Shown here: positions 6,253 through 12,812 of the stretch, piece after piece
How the letters are laid out: each line of letters begins with the position of its first letter
How positions within the stretch are numbered: the stretch's first letter is position 1
Assembly (NCBI GenBank): GCA_002338445.1
Contig: DDII01000080.1
Location: 7,085 to 21,355, forward strand
Source of the DNA: Cellvibrionales bacterium UBA1854
GTDB taxonomy: Bacteria; Pseudomonadota; Gammaproteobacteria; Pseudomonadales; Porticoccaceae
Reading direction: 5' to 3'
Length of the DNA stretch: 14,271 nt
Position numbers and translations under genes: made by a program
Notes under the pieces: model-generated
What the model was told of the DNA's origin: nothing
Seen by the model: the letters and a program-made list of their open reading frames with translations, nothing else
Databases searched by the model: none

Positions 6253-7767
6253 CTAAGAATTAAATCCATGATTTGTCAAGGCTTTTTGGAGCGGAGTTAA
6301 ATATTCTTCATAAACCCTCCATCGATTAATACCTGACCTAAATACTGGTTGTCGAACTTGAGTTGCACTCAGAGTGGTTATTACGCGTTGATTTTCATGA
6401 GGATTCAAACAAGCAACCTCATGCTCCAGCCCACAAAAACTGATGATATCCGAAACGGATTTATCAAAATTTCTTATTAGCTCCTCATATGAAACACGCA
6501 TTAGGAATGCGGGGAATAGTTTTTCCCAATGCGACATAGTGGTTTGATAGCTTGCATATGCTGCTGCTAGCTCATCAAAGTCGTATGTGAACTTCCAATT
6601 TTCGTTGAATAGTTGCCTGTAGCAACCGAAACACACATCCATGGCATTTCGATCAACTTGAATGATTTTAGCGTTTGGTAAGCAAAGGCTTATGATACCG
6701 ATAGCTCTATAATTTAGGAGCGCTTTGTCGGTAAATCGCTTACCTTCACCGATCATTTTCCTAATTTTTTGTAGGTAAATATCACCGATTTCTCTCCAAG
6801 CGTAATCCCTCAGTTGGGGGAGCCACTCTGAGAGGCTGCCCCTCAATCGATACTTGTTTTTGACTTGAATGGTGGAGTTTACAAAAAAGGGTATTTCTCC
6901 CATTCCTTTTACCTCAGAGTGCGAGGATATTATTTGCTCCACTAGGGTTGTGCCGCTTCTAGGGAAACCTACGATAAATATAGGTGCCGCAGAATCGTTT
7001 CCAGCGCCGGCATGGGCTTTGATGAAGTCTGACTTAAGCACACTTGTGAGTGATCTTTCAATTTCTTCATCCTCGAGGATATTGTATTTTAGAGTTTTTC
7101 TTTTATTTAGGTTACCGTTCTTCAGATGGTTAAATGCATCTTCATAATTGCCTCGAGATTCCTGAATCCGATATCCTGCAAAATGAGCATGATATATTTC
7201 ATTTGGCTTACTACTGTTGCTAGATATTTGAAAATCTATGCGCTGGAGATCTTTCGACGGATCTTGGGTGATATCTGATCGATTCCAAAGGGGTTTGCCG
7301 TATGCTGGTGCAAGTTTGAGTGCTTTATTAAAAAGTTCATCCGCGCGCTTAAAGTAACCAAGATCTTTCAATGCGGAGCCCAACGCATTTATGGTTATGG
7401 GATCATTAGGTTGTAACTTGTATAATTTTTCGAGAGTTGTAGTTGCCCTCGCGACGTCGCCCTCTGCTCTCATCGCAGCTGCGTAATATGACAGGGAAAG
7501 TTTGTCTCGTGGCTTTTTTTCGAGATATTTGGAACTCGCCTCCATAAGTTCAGGATTTAGCGATAGCGATAAAAGTTTTTGATAAAAATACTCTCTGAGT
7601 TGTTCCGCCCAAGGATTATCTGCCAGGATCTCTTGCACATACGTGATCGACTTCTCAGTTTTATCTAAAGCTTTTAGTTCCTGTAATATCTCATATTCAC
7701 TTCGCTCAGTGATCTGATTAGCTATCTTAATTCTCAACAGTCTCGTTTGATTTTTTTTAATGTGCAT
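6253..7767 (-). CDS. TPR-containing sulfotransferase
   Basis: A 504-residue protein with two parts. Residues about 30-225 are helical with TPR-like units (SLSYYAAAMRAEGDVARATTTLEKL; NALGSALKDLGYFKRADELF). The C-terminal half is a PAPS-dependent sulfotransferase domain: the 5'-phosphosulfate loop PIFIVGFPRSGTTLVEQ (about 262-278), the FTDKALLNY segment (345-353) and the 3'-phosphate region VDRNAMDVCFGCYRQLF (371-387). In family members the last motif usually reads RHPxDxCxSCY, so this is a diverged but recognisable form. It should transfer sulfate from PAPS to an unknown acceptor (glycan, small molecule or tyrosine); no signal peptide is seen. The ATG at 7767 has AAGG five bases upstream. It lies upstream of the choice-of-anchor I gene on the same strand with a 179-bp gap. 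Confidence 0.88.
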   Translation of the reverse strand: MHIKKNQTRLLRIKIANQITERSEYEILQELKALDKTEKSITYVQEILADNPWAEQLREYFYQKLLSLSLNPELMEASSKYLEKKPRDKLSLSYYAAAMRAEGDVARATTTLEKLYKLQPNDPITINALGSALKDLGYFKRADELFNKALKLAPAYGKPLWNRSDITQDPSKDLQRIDFQISSNSSKPNEIYHAHFAGYRIQESRGNYEDAFNHLKNGNLNKRKTLKYNILEDEEIERSLTSVLKSDFIKAHAGAGNDSAAPIFIVGFPRSGTTLVEQIISSHSEVKGMGEIPFFVNSTIQVKNKYRLRGSLSEWLPQLRDYAWREIGDIYLQKIRKMIGEGKRFTDKALLNYRAIGIISLCLPNAKIIQVDRNAMDVCFGCYRQLFNENWKFTYDFDELAAAYASYQTTMSHWEKLFPAFLMRVSYEELIRNFDKSVSDIISFCGLEHEVACLNPHENQRVITTLSATQVRQPVFRSGINRWRVYEEYLTPLQKALTNHGFNS

Positions 7768-7788
7768 TTCGCCTTATTCAAGTTGAGT

Positions 7789-7797
7789 AGTGTACCA
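7789..7797 (-). promoter_or_regulatory. Extended -10 (TGGTACACT) for the sulfotransferase gene
   Basis: Minus-strand TG-n-TACACT lies 21 bases before the start codon at 7767, leaving a short leader that still includes the AAGG ribosome binding site. The -35 region is poor. Confidence 0.33.
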
Positions 7798-7819
7798 GCA
7801 CACCATGACTGAGGTTTGT

Positions 7820-7837
7820 GTTTACTTTCTTGTAAAC
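7820..7837. promoter_or_regulatory. GTTTAC-N6-GTAAAC inverted repeat upstream of the sulfotransferase gene
   Basis: Perfect 6-bp arms with a 6-nt spacer lie about 25 bases upstream of the proposed -10 of the sulfotransferase gene, that is, around its -35 region. The size and symmetry fit a dimeric regulator site. No regulator is encoded beside it. Confidence 0.33.
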
Positions 7838-7913
7838 TGCTGACCAGTGCTGCAGAGAGAATGGAACCTCAAAGAAAATAGAACGCAAATTAATGTAATT
7901 TAAGGGTGATGTT

Positions 7914-8090
7914 ATGCACATTGTAGCGCCAATTCCTTCAACATTTCTAGTGGACCATGGGTTTCTAAAAAACGAGCAATTTGCATGTTGTCTTATTGCA
8001 GTAAATCAGAAATATCGGGGAATCAAGATAACGATTTTTCCAAGCAACCGAGGCTCCTCGAGGATCGTCATGTTGCCAAGCGCCTATTGA
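7914..8090 (+). CDS. Possible 58-aa ORF, unknown
   Basis: An ATG with AAGGGTG about eight bases upstream opens a 58-codon frame (MHIVAPIPSTFLV... ending LPSAY). No domain is recognised. The same frame continues past the TGA at 8088 to about 8271, broken only by a TAG at 8199, with ordinary-looking residues (MDTELANHISRSLRVAYG), so this could be the first part of a damaged gene of about 119 codons rather than a real short gene. It ends just inside the start of the esterase gene. Confidence 0.25.
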   Translation: MHIVAPIPSTFLVDHGFLKNEQFACCLIAVNQKYRGIKITIFPSNRGSSRIVMLPSAY

Positions 8091-8262
8091 TGTTTGTTAT
8101 TACCACGAAGATTTAATTCTGCAAAAAGGATCAAGATTATTTTTATGGACACAGAACTAGCGAATCATATTTCTCGATCACTTAGAGTAGCTTATGGGTA
8201 GGAGGCAATCAGTAGATTAGTCATGTATGCTGTAACGCAATCCTTTGATGAGGAAATAGTTC

Positions 8263-9453
8263 ATGAGAAATGGTGATACAAAACTTTACGAAAGTATTAG
8301 GGCTTATCAGGAGGCCTTGGTTGAATCTAAGATTACTGGCTCCAGCATAGCGGGGGTATTTAGGGGTGTCGACCCACTTGCGATATCTAGCATATCCTCA
8401 GCACTCATCGATGACAAAGAAATTACAAGAGACACTATTTTCCCAATCTGGTCAATGTCAAAGCCTATCACCACAGTTGCGATGATGATTCTTTATGATC
8501 GCGGGGCATTTAGGCTGGATGACCCAGTAAGTAAATATATCCCTTATTTTACTGATATAAAATGTCGACCCAATGATCCGAATTCGGTTCCATATCGTTG
8601 TCAAAATGACCTTTTGATCTTCCATTTGCTCACCCACCGCAGTGGATATGAATATTATGGTGATCAGGCGGGAGGAGGTCCAGATCTCCGATTCCCATTT
8701 TCCGATCTTGATGATTTTTGTAAACACTTAGCCTTTCAGCCTCTCCCATTTGAGCCCGGAACGCAATATGTATACGGCCTTAACCAGGCGATATTAGGTA
8801 GGTTGGTAGAGAAACTGTCAGGTATGGAGTTTTATGAGTTTTTAAAGTTGGAAATATTTATACCGTTGGGCATGGATAGAACAAAGTTTTACATTACACA
8901 TGAGGAAAGACAGTATCTACAACCACTTTACAGAAAGACTAGCGTGTCCGTTGGTGCAACTGTTGAGAAAAGGATTGGTGTCGAGTATAAAATTGATGAT
9001 AACAACACGGGTATCACCTCTGATTTTGATGAGCTTAATTATGATGAAGGAAGTCCCCTCCAGTATGGGGGTGAGGGACTGGTGAGCACCTTTGATGACT
9101 ACAGAAAGTTTTGCGAGATGCTTCTTACATCAGGTATGAAATCTAGTCACAAATTAATATCCTTGGAATCTTTTGAGCTTATGAAGACAGTTGTAACACC
9201 TCACAGTATACGTAATGGTAATTTCGACAACGGATTTGGATTTGCCTGTTCCTTTTTTGTGTTGGAGAATAGCTATCTTGATGGCACAGGTTCGCCAAAT
9301 GGAATTTTTGGCTGGTCAGGTTACCACAACACCCACTTTTGGGTTGATCAAACCAATAATATATTCGGATTGTTTATGACCCGGACGACACCATTTACTT
9401 GGGAAATTCAAAGGCAATTTAGGGCAGCGGTTTACAGAGTATTGAGGCAGTGA
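8263..9453 (+). CDS. Serine hydrolase of the class C beta-lactamase/esterase VIII family
   Basis: A 396-residue protein of the penicillin-binding-protein/beta-lactamase fold. The SxxK catalytic motif is IWSMSKPIT (S64, K67), followed by the usual MMILYDRGAFRLDDPVSKYIP. HLLTHRSGY (121-129) is the conserved loop after it. The Tyr motif is GTQYVYGLNQAILG (Y171 in place of the Tyr of YxN), and the third-strand motif is FGWSGYHNTHFWVD (WSG at 351-353 in place of KTG). This combination is typical of family VIII esterases and related cytosolic hydrolases more than of true AmpC enzymes, and there is no signal peptide, so an esterase or amidase is more likely than antibiotic resistance. The ATG has GAGGA eight bases upstream. 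It is a single-gene unit. Confidence 0.88.
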   Translation: MRNGDTKLYESIRAYQEALVESKITGSSIAGVFRGVDPLAISSISSALIDDKEITRDTIFPIWSMSKPITTVAMMILYDRGAFRLDDPVSKYIPYFTDIKCRPNDPNSVPYRCQNDLLIFHLLTHRSGYEYYGDQAGGGPDLRFPFSDLDDFCKHLAFQPLPFEPGTQYVYGLNQAILGRLVEKLSGMEFYEFLKLEIFIPLGMDRTKFYITHEERQYLQPLYRKTSVSVGATVEKRIGVEYKIDDNNTGITSDFDELNYDEGSPLQYGGEGLVSTFDDYRKFCEMLLTSGMKSSHKLISLESFELMKTVVTPHSIRNGNFDNGFGFACSFFVLENSYLDGTGSPNGIFGWSGYHNTHFWVDQTNNIFGLFMTRTTPFTWEIQRQFRAAVYRVLRQ

Positions 9454-10083
9454 AAAATCAGTTGTGACTCAGAATTCTATTTTGTTCACTGGTATGGACG
9501 ATGGCAAACCCAAAGGCAGAACATGTCAGTAAATAATCCATCTCATAAAAATCCACTTATCCCTATTCCGGCTGATTAATTGGATTAGATGCGTCGCAAT
9601 AATAATGTAAAAGTTTTTTTATATCGACGTTGATTTCCAGATCTCAACCTCGGGTTCCGTTATCGAATCGGGGTAACACATCTATGAAAAGGGACAAATT
9701 TTCGGAGCGGGATTATCGATCTTCTTGACACCTAGTAAGACAAGTCCTCTTCCTACCCTTGACCGCACAAGCTCGCGTTCTTTTGGCTGAAAAATCGGCC
9801 AAGTCGGTATAAGCAATGAGTGCTAAGTAATCACTTATCCCTCTGGCACAAACATTTGGCTTACATGAGCTCCGTCAATTCTTTGAAGTACGGGTCACAA
9901 GGGTATCAGGTTTCTTTAAGGAAGCGTCGGTGGCTGTATTACATTTGGTGGAAAGATATCGTCAGGATGCAATGCATATGCAACTGAGGTACACATACAA
10001 AGTTTCAGTTGCGATGTATTTCCCTCTATGAGCGTTATAGAAGATTCCCTCGAGGAGAGCACATGTATTTTAAATGCTCTCCC
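9454..10083. other. Intergenic region with no assignable gene
   Basis: About 630 bp without a supported gene on either strand. A 67-codon minus-strand frame at 9916-10119 has no known domain or ribosome binding site and overlaps the rhodanese remnant, so it is not called. Since the next segment is a decayed gene, part of this stretch may be more decayed sequence, but I cannot show that. Confidence 0.5.
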
Positions 10084-10356
10084 GAGAGAAGCGTTGTAGG
10101 GGTTGACGAGTAGTCTCAATGACTGACAGGGCGATATTTCCGGAGGTGATTAATCGCATCCCTACAGGCTTTTGATAGGATGTCATTTTTGGGTTCTGAA
10201 GCCCTGGGAGCAGCTCCGCATAGCTTTAGCGCTTTGTCGTAAAGGCCGGTTGTTGTATGTTATGGCGCTAATATTGGAGCCATTTTTTATGCATTTGCAT
10301 TGAAATTAATGGGCAAGGAAGACGCCACTGTTTTTGATGGTTCCCTGACAAAGTAG
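10084..10356 (+). pseudogene. Rhodanese/thiosulfate sulfurtransferase remnant (C-terminal domain)
   Basis: The plus-strand frame ending at 10356 reads PVVVCYGANIGAIFYAFA then LKLMGKEDATVFDGS, a clear match to the C-terminal catalytic region of SseA-type sulfurtransferases (pattern PVVVxCGSGVxA...ALxLxGxxDVxxYDGS). In the same frame 47 codons upstream is VGVDE-stop-SQ-stop-LTG, corresponding to the VVDARSxxRFxG motif with both arginine-type positions turned into stops. Stops are at 10111, 10120, 10138 and 10240. The catalytic Cys position is Tyr, with Cys one place earlier (CYGAN), and the segment between the two motifs is shorter than usual. No first rhodanese domain is recognisable upstream. 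An intact enzyme would move sulfur from thiosulfate or mercaptopyruvate to a thiol acceptor; this copy cannot be functional. Confidence 0.6.
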
Positions 10357-10432
10357 ACTCAAGATGATGCAAGATAGTTACAAACGGAACCGCTTAAAAT
10401 TCATTAATCCTGATTTGCTTGGGCTCCAGCCA

Positions 10433-10894
10433 CTAAGCTGATGTGATTAAGAACCAACCTAAATCAATCATCATAAATAAAGTCGCACAAAATCCGATCA
10501 AATAAAATATGCTACGCACGCTCGGATTTTTTTCGGTTGCAATCATGTAATATGTAATTGTGTAAAACACCCTTGTGATTGCATATACCCAGGTAATCAC
10601 AGAGAGCTTTTTAGCGTCGTATCCGGCAATTAAGGCAATGAATGCTAATCCCATGAAGGGTATGATATTTTCTAAAGAGTTCCAAAATGTCCTGTGAGCA
10701 CGAAAAAAAAAAGATTCTTGGGTTAACGAGGGATCAATTATTCCAACCCGATAATCCTGCTGCATTCGATGCGCTGAGACGGCAATAATAAATTGAACCA
10801 CTACGGTGAATAATATAAACCACAGCGCTATAAAGGTTGATTCATTTTTCTCCAACAAAAAAGGAGCTCCTGTATCCGGCGGACGCGAAGACAT
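10433..10894 (-). CDS. MAPEG-family membrane protein
   Basis: A 153-residue protein with four predicted membrane helices (about 21-41, 77-92, 99-118, 127-151) and the MAPEG signature FRAHRTFWNSLENIIPF (64-80), in which the Arg-Ala and Asn-x-x-Glu positions are conserved. MAPEG proteins include glutathione transferases and eicosanoid-related enzymes in eukaryotes; bacterial members are mostly uncharacterised inner-membrane proteins. Length and topology fit the family. The ATG at 10894 has no strong ribosome binding site, and a lysine-rich 40-codon frame on the same strand ends 12 bases upstream, so translational coupling is possible. It converges on the rhodanese remnant. Confidence 0.85.
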   Translation of the reverse strand: MSSRPPDTGAPFLLEKNESTFIALWFILFTVVVQFIIAVSAHRMQQDYRVGIIDPSLTQESFFFRAHRTFWNSLENIIPFMGLAFIALIAGYDAKKLSVITWVYAITRVFYTITYYMIATEKNPSVRSIFYLIGFCATLFMMIDLGWFLITSA

Positions 10895-10906
10895 AAAAGA
10901 TCTAAG

Positions 10907-11266
10907 TTAACACTTTTTAATAACTTTGTCTTTTTCATCTTTTAAAAGCGAGATCATTTTTAGTAAAGCGTTGTCTGATAAATTTTTACTTTTAACGGTG
11001 CCAATCTTGTTCTTAATTAAAATTTTCATTTATCGTGCAGAAGACTTTTGAGGAGGAAATTCAATACTATTTGGGTCGGTTAAGTAAAAAACTATTTTGG
11101 TACAGGGGTTTTATGACGAAAAGAAGTCCGGATCTTTGATATCTTTAAATTCTTTTTGGGCGATTTTTAGCGTAACAAACCTGTTAAACTCGGGATCATA
11201 TGCACTATTAGTGGAGTTAAGTGATAACATTATTGTCAGTGCGTTTCGTGCGGAGAAGTCCCTCAT
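10907..11266 (-). other. Damaged-looking small reading frame upstream of the MAPEG gene
   Basis: One minus-strand frame runs from ATG at 11266 to TAA at 10907, broken only by TAA codons at 11111-11113 and 11030-11032. The parts read MRDFSARNALTIML...DPEFNRFVTLKIAQKEF (51 codons), a middle piece with KIVFYLTDPNSIEFPPQ, and a final 40 codons starting ATG at 11029 (MKILIKNKIGTVKSKN..., Lys-rich). I recognise no family. It could be a pseudogene, or the last 40 codons could be a real small gene coupled to MAPEG. No Shine-Dalgarno sequence is seen before either ATG, and the 5' end overlaps the opposite-strand ORF at 11221. Confidence 0.27.
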
Positions 11267-11496
11267 CACAAATTAGCATCAAACAGAATTCTTTTTTAAT
11301 TAGTGTCTACGACAGCAAGATCTTTACTTGGCCAATAAATCCAGCAGAGATAGATAGCGACCTTAGTGGGGCACTCTCCAAAGAGTTGTGCGTTGATGCG
11401 AAGAATATTCATAGATTTTATGTTAAATTTGAAGACGGAATTGTTCTCAAGGGGGGGTGCAAACCTGAGTTGCAGGAAAATGACCGAAATGTCTAG
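11221..11496 (+). CDS. 91-aa hypothetical protein
   Basis: The frame begins at GTG with GGAG four bases upstream (a somewhat short spacing) and an in-frame stop directly before it, so no longer version exists. The first 20 residues are basic (VRFVRRSPSSQ); the rest looks like a small mixed alpha/beta protein (FLISVYDSKIFTWPINPAEI, HRFYVKFEDGIVLKGG). No domain is recognised and no membrane segment is seen. It overlaps an opposite-strand frame for 46 bases, so only one of the two is likely to be real; this one has the better start signal. Confidence 0.45.
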   Translation: MITLLSVRFVRRSPSSQISIKQNSFLISVYDSKIFTWPINPAEIDSDLSGALSKELCVDAKNIHRFYVKFEDGIVLKGGCKPELQENDRNV

Positions 11497-11632
11497 ATAG
11501 GATCCGCACGTAACGCTCTCCTCACGGCAAAAACATTTTTTTTTGAAATGAGGGGATATATTAGGCGTTAATTAACAACATTGTATTTGGAAATCTTCGG
11601 TTTTACTTACGATAGAGACGTCAGCAGTTACT

Positions 11633-11638
11633 TTGACA
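11633..11638 (+). promoter_or_regulatory. Consensus -35 (TTGACA) upstream of the 167-aa gene
   Basis: An exact TTGACA lies 58 bases before the start at 11696. The matching -10 region (around 11656-11661, ATTCTT) is poor, so this is a weak promoter call. Confidence 0.28.
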
Positions 11639-11695
11639 ATTATTTCTTAAGAGGAATTCTTACGACAACAGACAGGACTCATTTGAGGTATGGGT

Positions 11696-12199
11696 ATGGA
11701 TTTTAAAAACTTTATAGAGGATGCTAAAAGTAAAATAATAGGCGAGGATGCAAAAGGCAAAAGTAGGCGAGGAGGGTTTGTCGATGGGGTTTCCAACGTG
11801 CTTGGCGCGGGACAGGAGATGGCCAGCGATGCGGCTGGTAAACTTGTGGATGACTTTAATCAGATGCTCCCGGTGCTGTCTTCAGTCGGATACGATCTTA
11901 AGCAATTGGAGATAGAGCTGGGAGTTCCGCCAAAGATTATTTCCCATTTCACCTTTGCAGCCGAAAGGGCTGTTGAGCCTCTTGTCGCACTCGAACAGCT
12001 GACGAATAACGCCCTAGGGTACAACGTGCTTAAGGCGCTACTCTACGCTGAGAGGCATAAGCACAAATTTGAAGTCGCTGGAATGTCATTCGACCACATT
12101 GAGCTAGAGGCTGGATTAATCCCGAGCGTTAAGCTGTGTTACGTCCCATTTGCTAAACAGGAAGACCATCGCGACACTATCGCAAATCAACAAAATTAA
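11696..12199 (+). CDS. 167-aa soluble protein with a repeated motif, unknown function
   Basis: I chose the second ATG (11696) because GAGG sits seven bases upstream; the ATG at 11690 would be almost on top of that site. The N-terminal 50 residues are charged and Gly/Ala-rich (EDAKGKSRRGGF). The body contains two similar segments: VGYDLKQLEIELGVPPKIISHF and, about 60 residues later, AGMSFDHIELEAGLIPSVKLCYV, sharing the pattern G-x4-IE-x-E-x-GL-x-P-x3-L/I. Between them is a helical stretch (EQLTNNALGYNVLKALLYAE). No catalytic motif, signal peptide or membrane helix is visible. I do not recognise the family; the pattern suggests a binding or scaffold fold. It is followed by a convergent small gene. 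Confidence 0.7.
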   Translation: MDFKNFIEDAKSKIIGEDAKGKSRRGGFVDGVSNVLGAGQEMASDAAGKLVDDFNQMLPVLSSVGYDLKQLEIELGVPPKIISHFTFAAERAVEPLVALEQLTNNALGYNVLKALLYAERHKHKFEVAGMSFDHIELEAGLIPSVKLCYVPFAKQEDHRDTIANQQN

Positions 12200-12246
12200 G
12201 AACGGAGGCTTCTGCCTTTCTGTATTCTGCAAAGGCCATATTCCGT

Positions 12247-12268
12247 TTAAGCGAACAAGTCCGCTTAA
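12247..12268. terminator. 7-bp inverted repeat between convergent genes
   Basis: TTAAGCG (12247-12253) pairs with CGCTTAA (12262-12268) across an 8-nt loop in the 92-bp space between gene ends at 12199 (+) and 12292 (-). Position suits a bidirectional terminator. A T-rich stretch begins only some ten bases later on the plus side. A weaker stem, AGGC-TTCT-GCCT followed by TTTC, lies at 12206-12217. Confidence 0.38.
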
Positions 12269-12291
12269 TTAGCATTGATTTTTGACAACGC

Positions 12292-12552
12292 TCATTTAAG
12301 TAGCGTGCCACTCCGCCTATGCGCTCCTACTTCCCATCCAATGATGTTGTCCCACGGAATTTGAACTTCAGACTCAGTGTCGAGCCTGTGTACGGTCAAA
12401 TGTTGCTGGCTTATTCCTGTGTTACTGAAGATGCCGGGAGAAACACAATGGCAGTAATGGCGCACCCCATCAACTCCAAAAAAATCCAATGCTACTGAAA
12501 ATTCTCTGGTTAATGCGTCTAGGAGTGAATATCTTTGAGTGACGGTTTCCAT
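12292..12552 (-). CDS. 86-aa hypothetical protein
   Basis: A small protein of unknown function. The last 50 residues suggest a compact beta-rich domain (GVRHYCHCVSPGIF, HLTVHRLDTESEVQIPWDNIIGWEVG); the IPWDNIIGWEV strand is reminiscent of PH-like or LSM-like small beta domains, but this is only an impression. A CHC cysteine pair is present without further metal ligands. The ATG at 12552 is preferred; an in-frame GTG at 12564 would add four residues, and neither has a strong ribosome binding site (TGGA seven bases before the ATG). It converges on the 167-aa gene, and the GH10 gene upstream is on the same strand, 245 bases away. Confidence 0.5.
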   Translation of the reverse strand: METVTQRYSLLDALTREFSVALDFFGVDGVRHYCHCVSPGIFSNTGISQQHLTVHRLDTESEVQIPWDNIIGWEVGAHRRSGTLLK

Positions 12553-12794
12553 AAATAATTCCACTTTAGTTATTGTAAGTCCTACGTCGCTTTCGGTACT
12601 TTTGGTTTAATTTTTCTTCCTAACTAGTTAAAAGGATTATTTTACTAGAAGTAAATCCCAACTCGAAATTTTGTGCAGATTTGGGTGCCTCGTTAGGGAA
12701 AAATTAATAAATAGAGTGTGCCTCAAAAGGGTTATTAAATAATCATGTTTTTGTGACAAGCGCTTTCTATCAAGCAAGGAGTCGTTGCCCAGAG

Positions 12795-12812
12795 TAGGCC
12801 CAGCTGGGGCTA
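12795..12812. repeat. Imperfect inverted repeat at the GH10 stop codon
   Basis: TAGGCCC (12795-12801) and GGGGCTA (12806-12812) pair with one G-G mismatch around AGCT, overlapping the TAG stop of the GH10 gene. It may be a weak terminator stem. There is no U-tract. Confidence 0.25.

Larger units (their letters stand above)
7768..8262. other. Intergenic region between divergent sulfotransferase and esterase genes
   Basis: Almost 500 bp. Apart from the promoter elements next to the sulfotransferase and the doubtful small ORF at 7914-8090, I see nothing that can be assigned. No clear promoter for the esterase at 8263 was found. Confidence 0.5.

Noticed and set aside
6869..7147. Plus-strand 92-codon ORF opposite the sulfotransferase gene
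   Set aside because: It overlaps the catalytic PAPS-binding region of a well-supported gene; shadow ORF.
8263..9453. Reading the serine hydrolase as an antibiotic-resistance beta-lactamase
   Set aside because: It has no signal peptide and carries YGL and WSG instead of the YxN and KTG motifs of AmpC, which points to an esterase VIII-type hydrolase.
9872..9888. Resemblance to the conserved 16S rRNA segment near position 910 (CCGTCAATTC...TTTGA)
   Set aside because: Only about 16 bases agree and the flanking sequence does not resemble 16S rRNA on either side; treated as chance.
9916..10119. Minus-strand 67-codon ORF
   Set aside because: No ribosome binding site or domain, and it overlaps the rhodanese remnant on the other strand.
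12795..12812. Strong intrinsic terminator for the GH10 gene
   Set aside because: The stem has a mismatch, overlaps the stop codon and is not followed by a U-tract; kept only as a weak inverted repeat.
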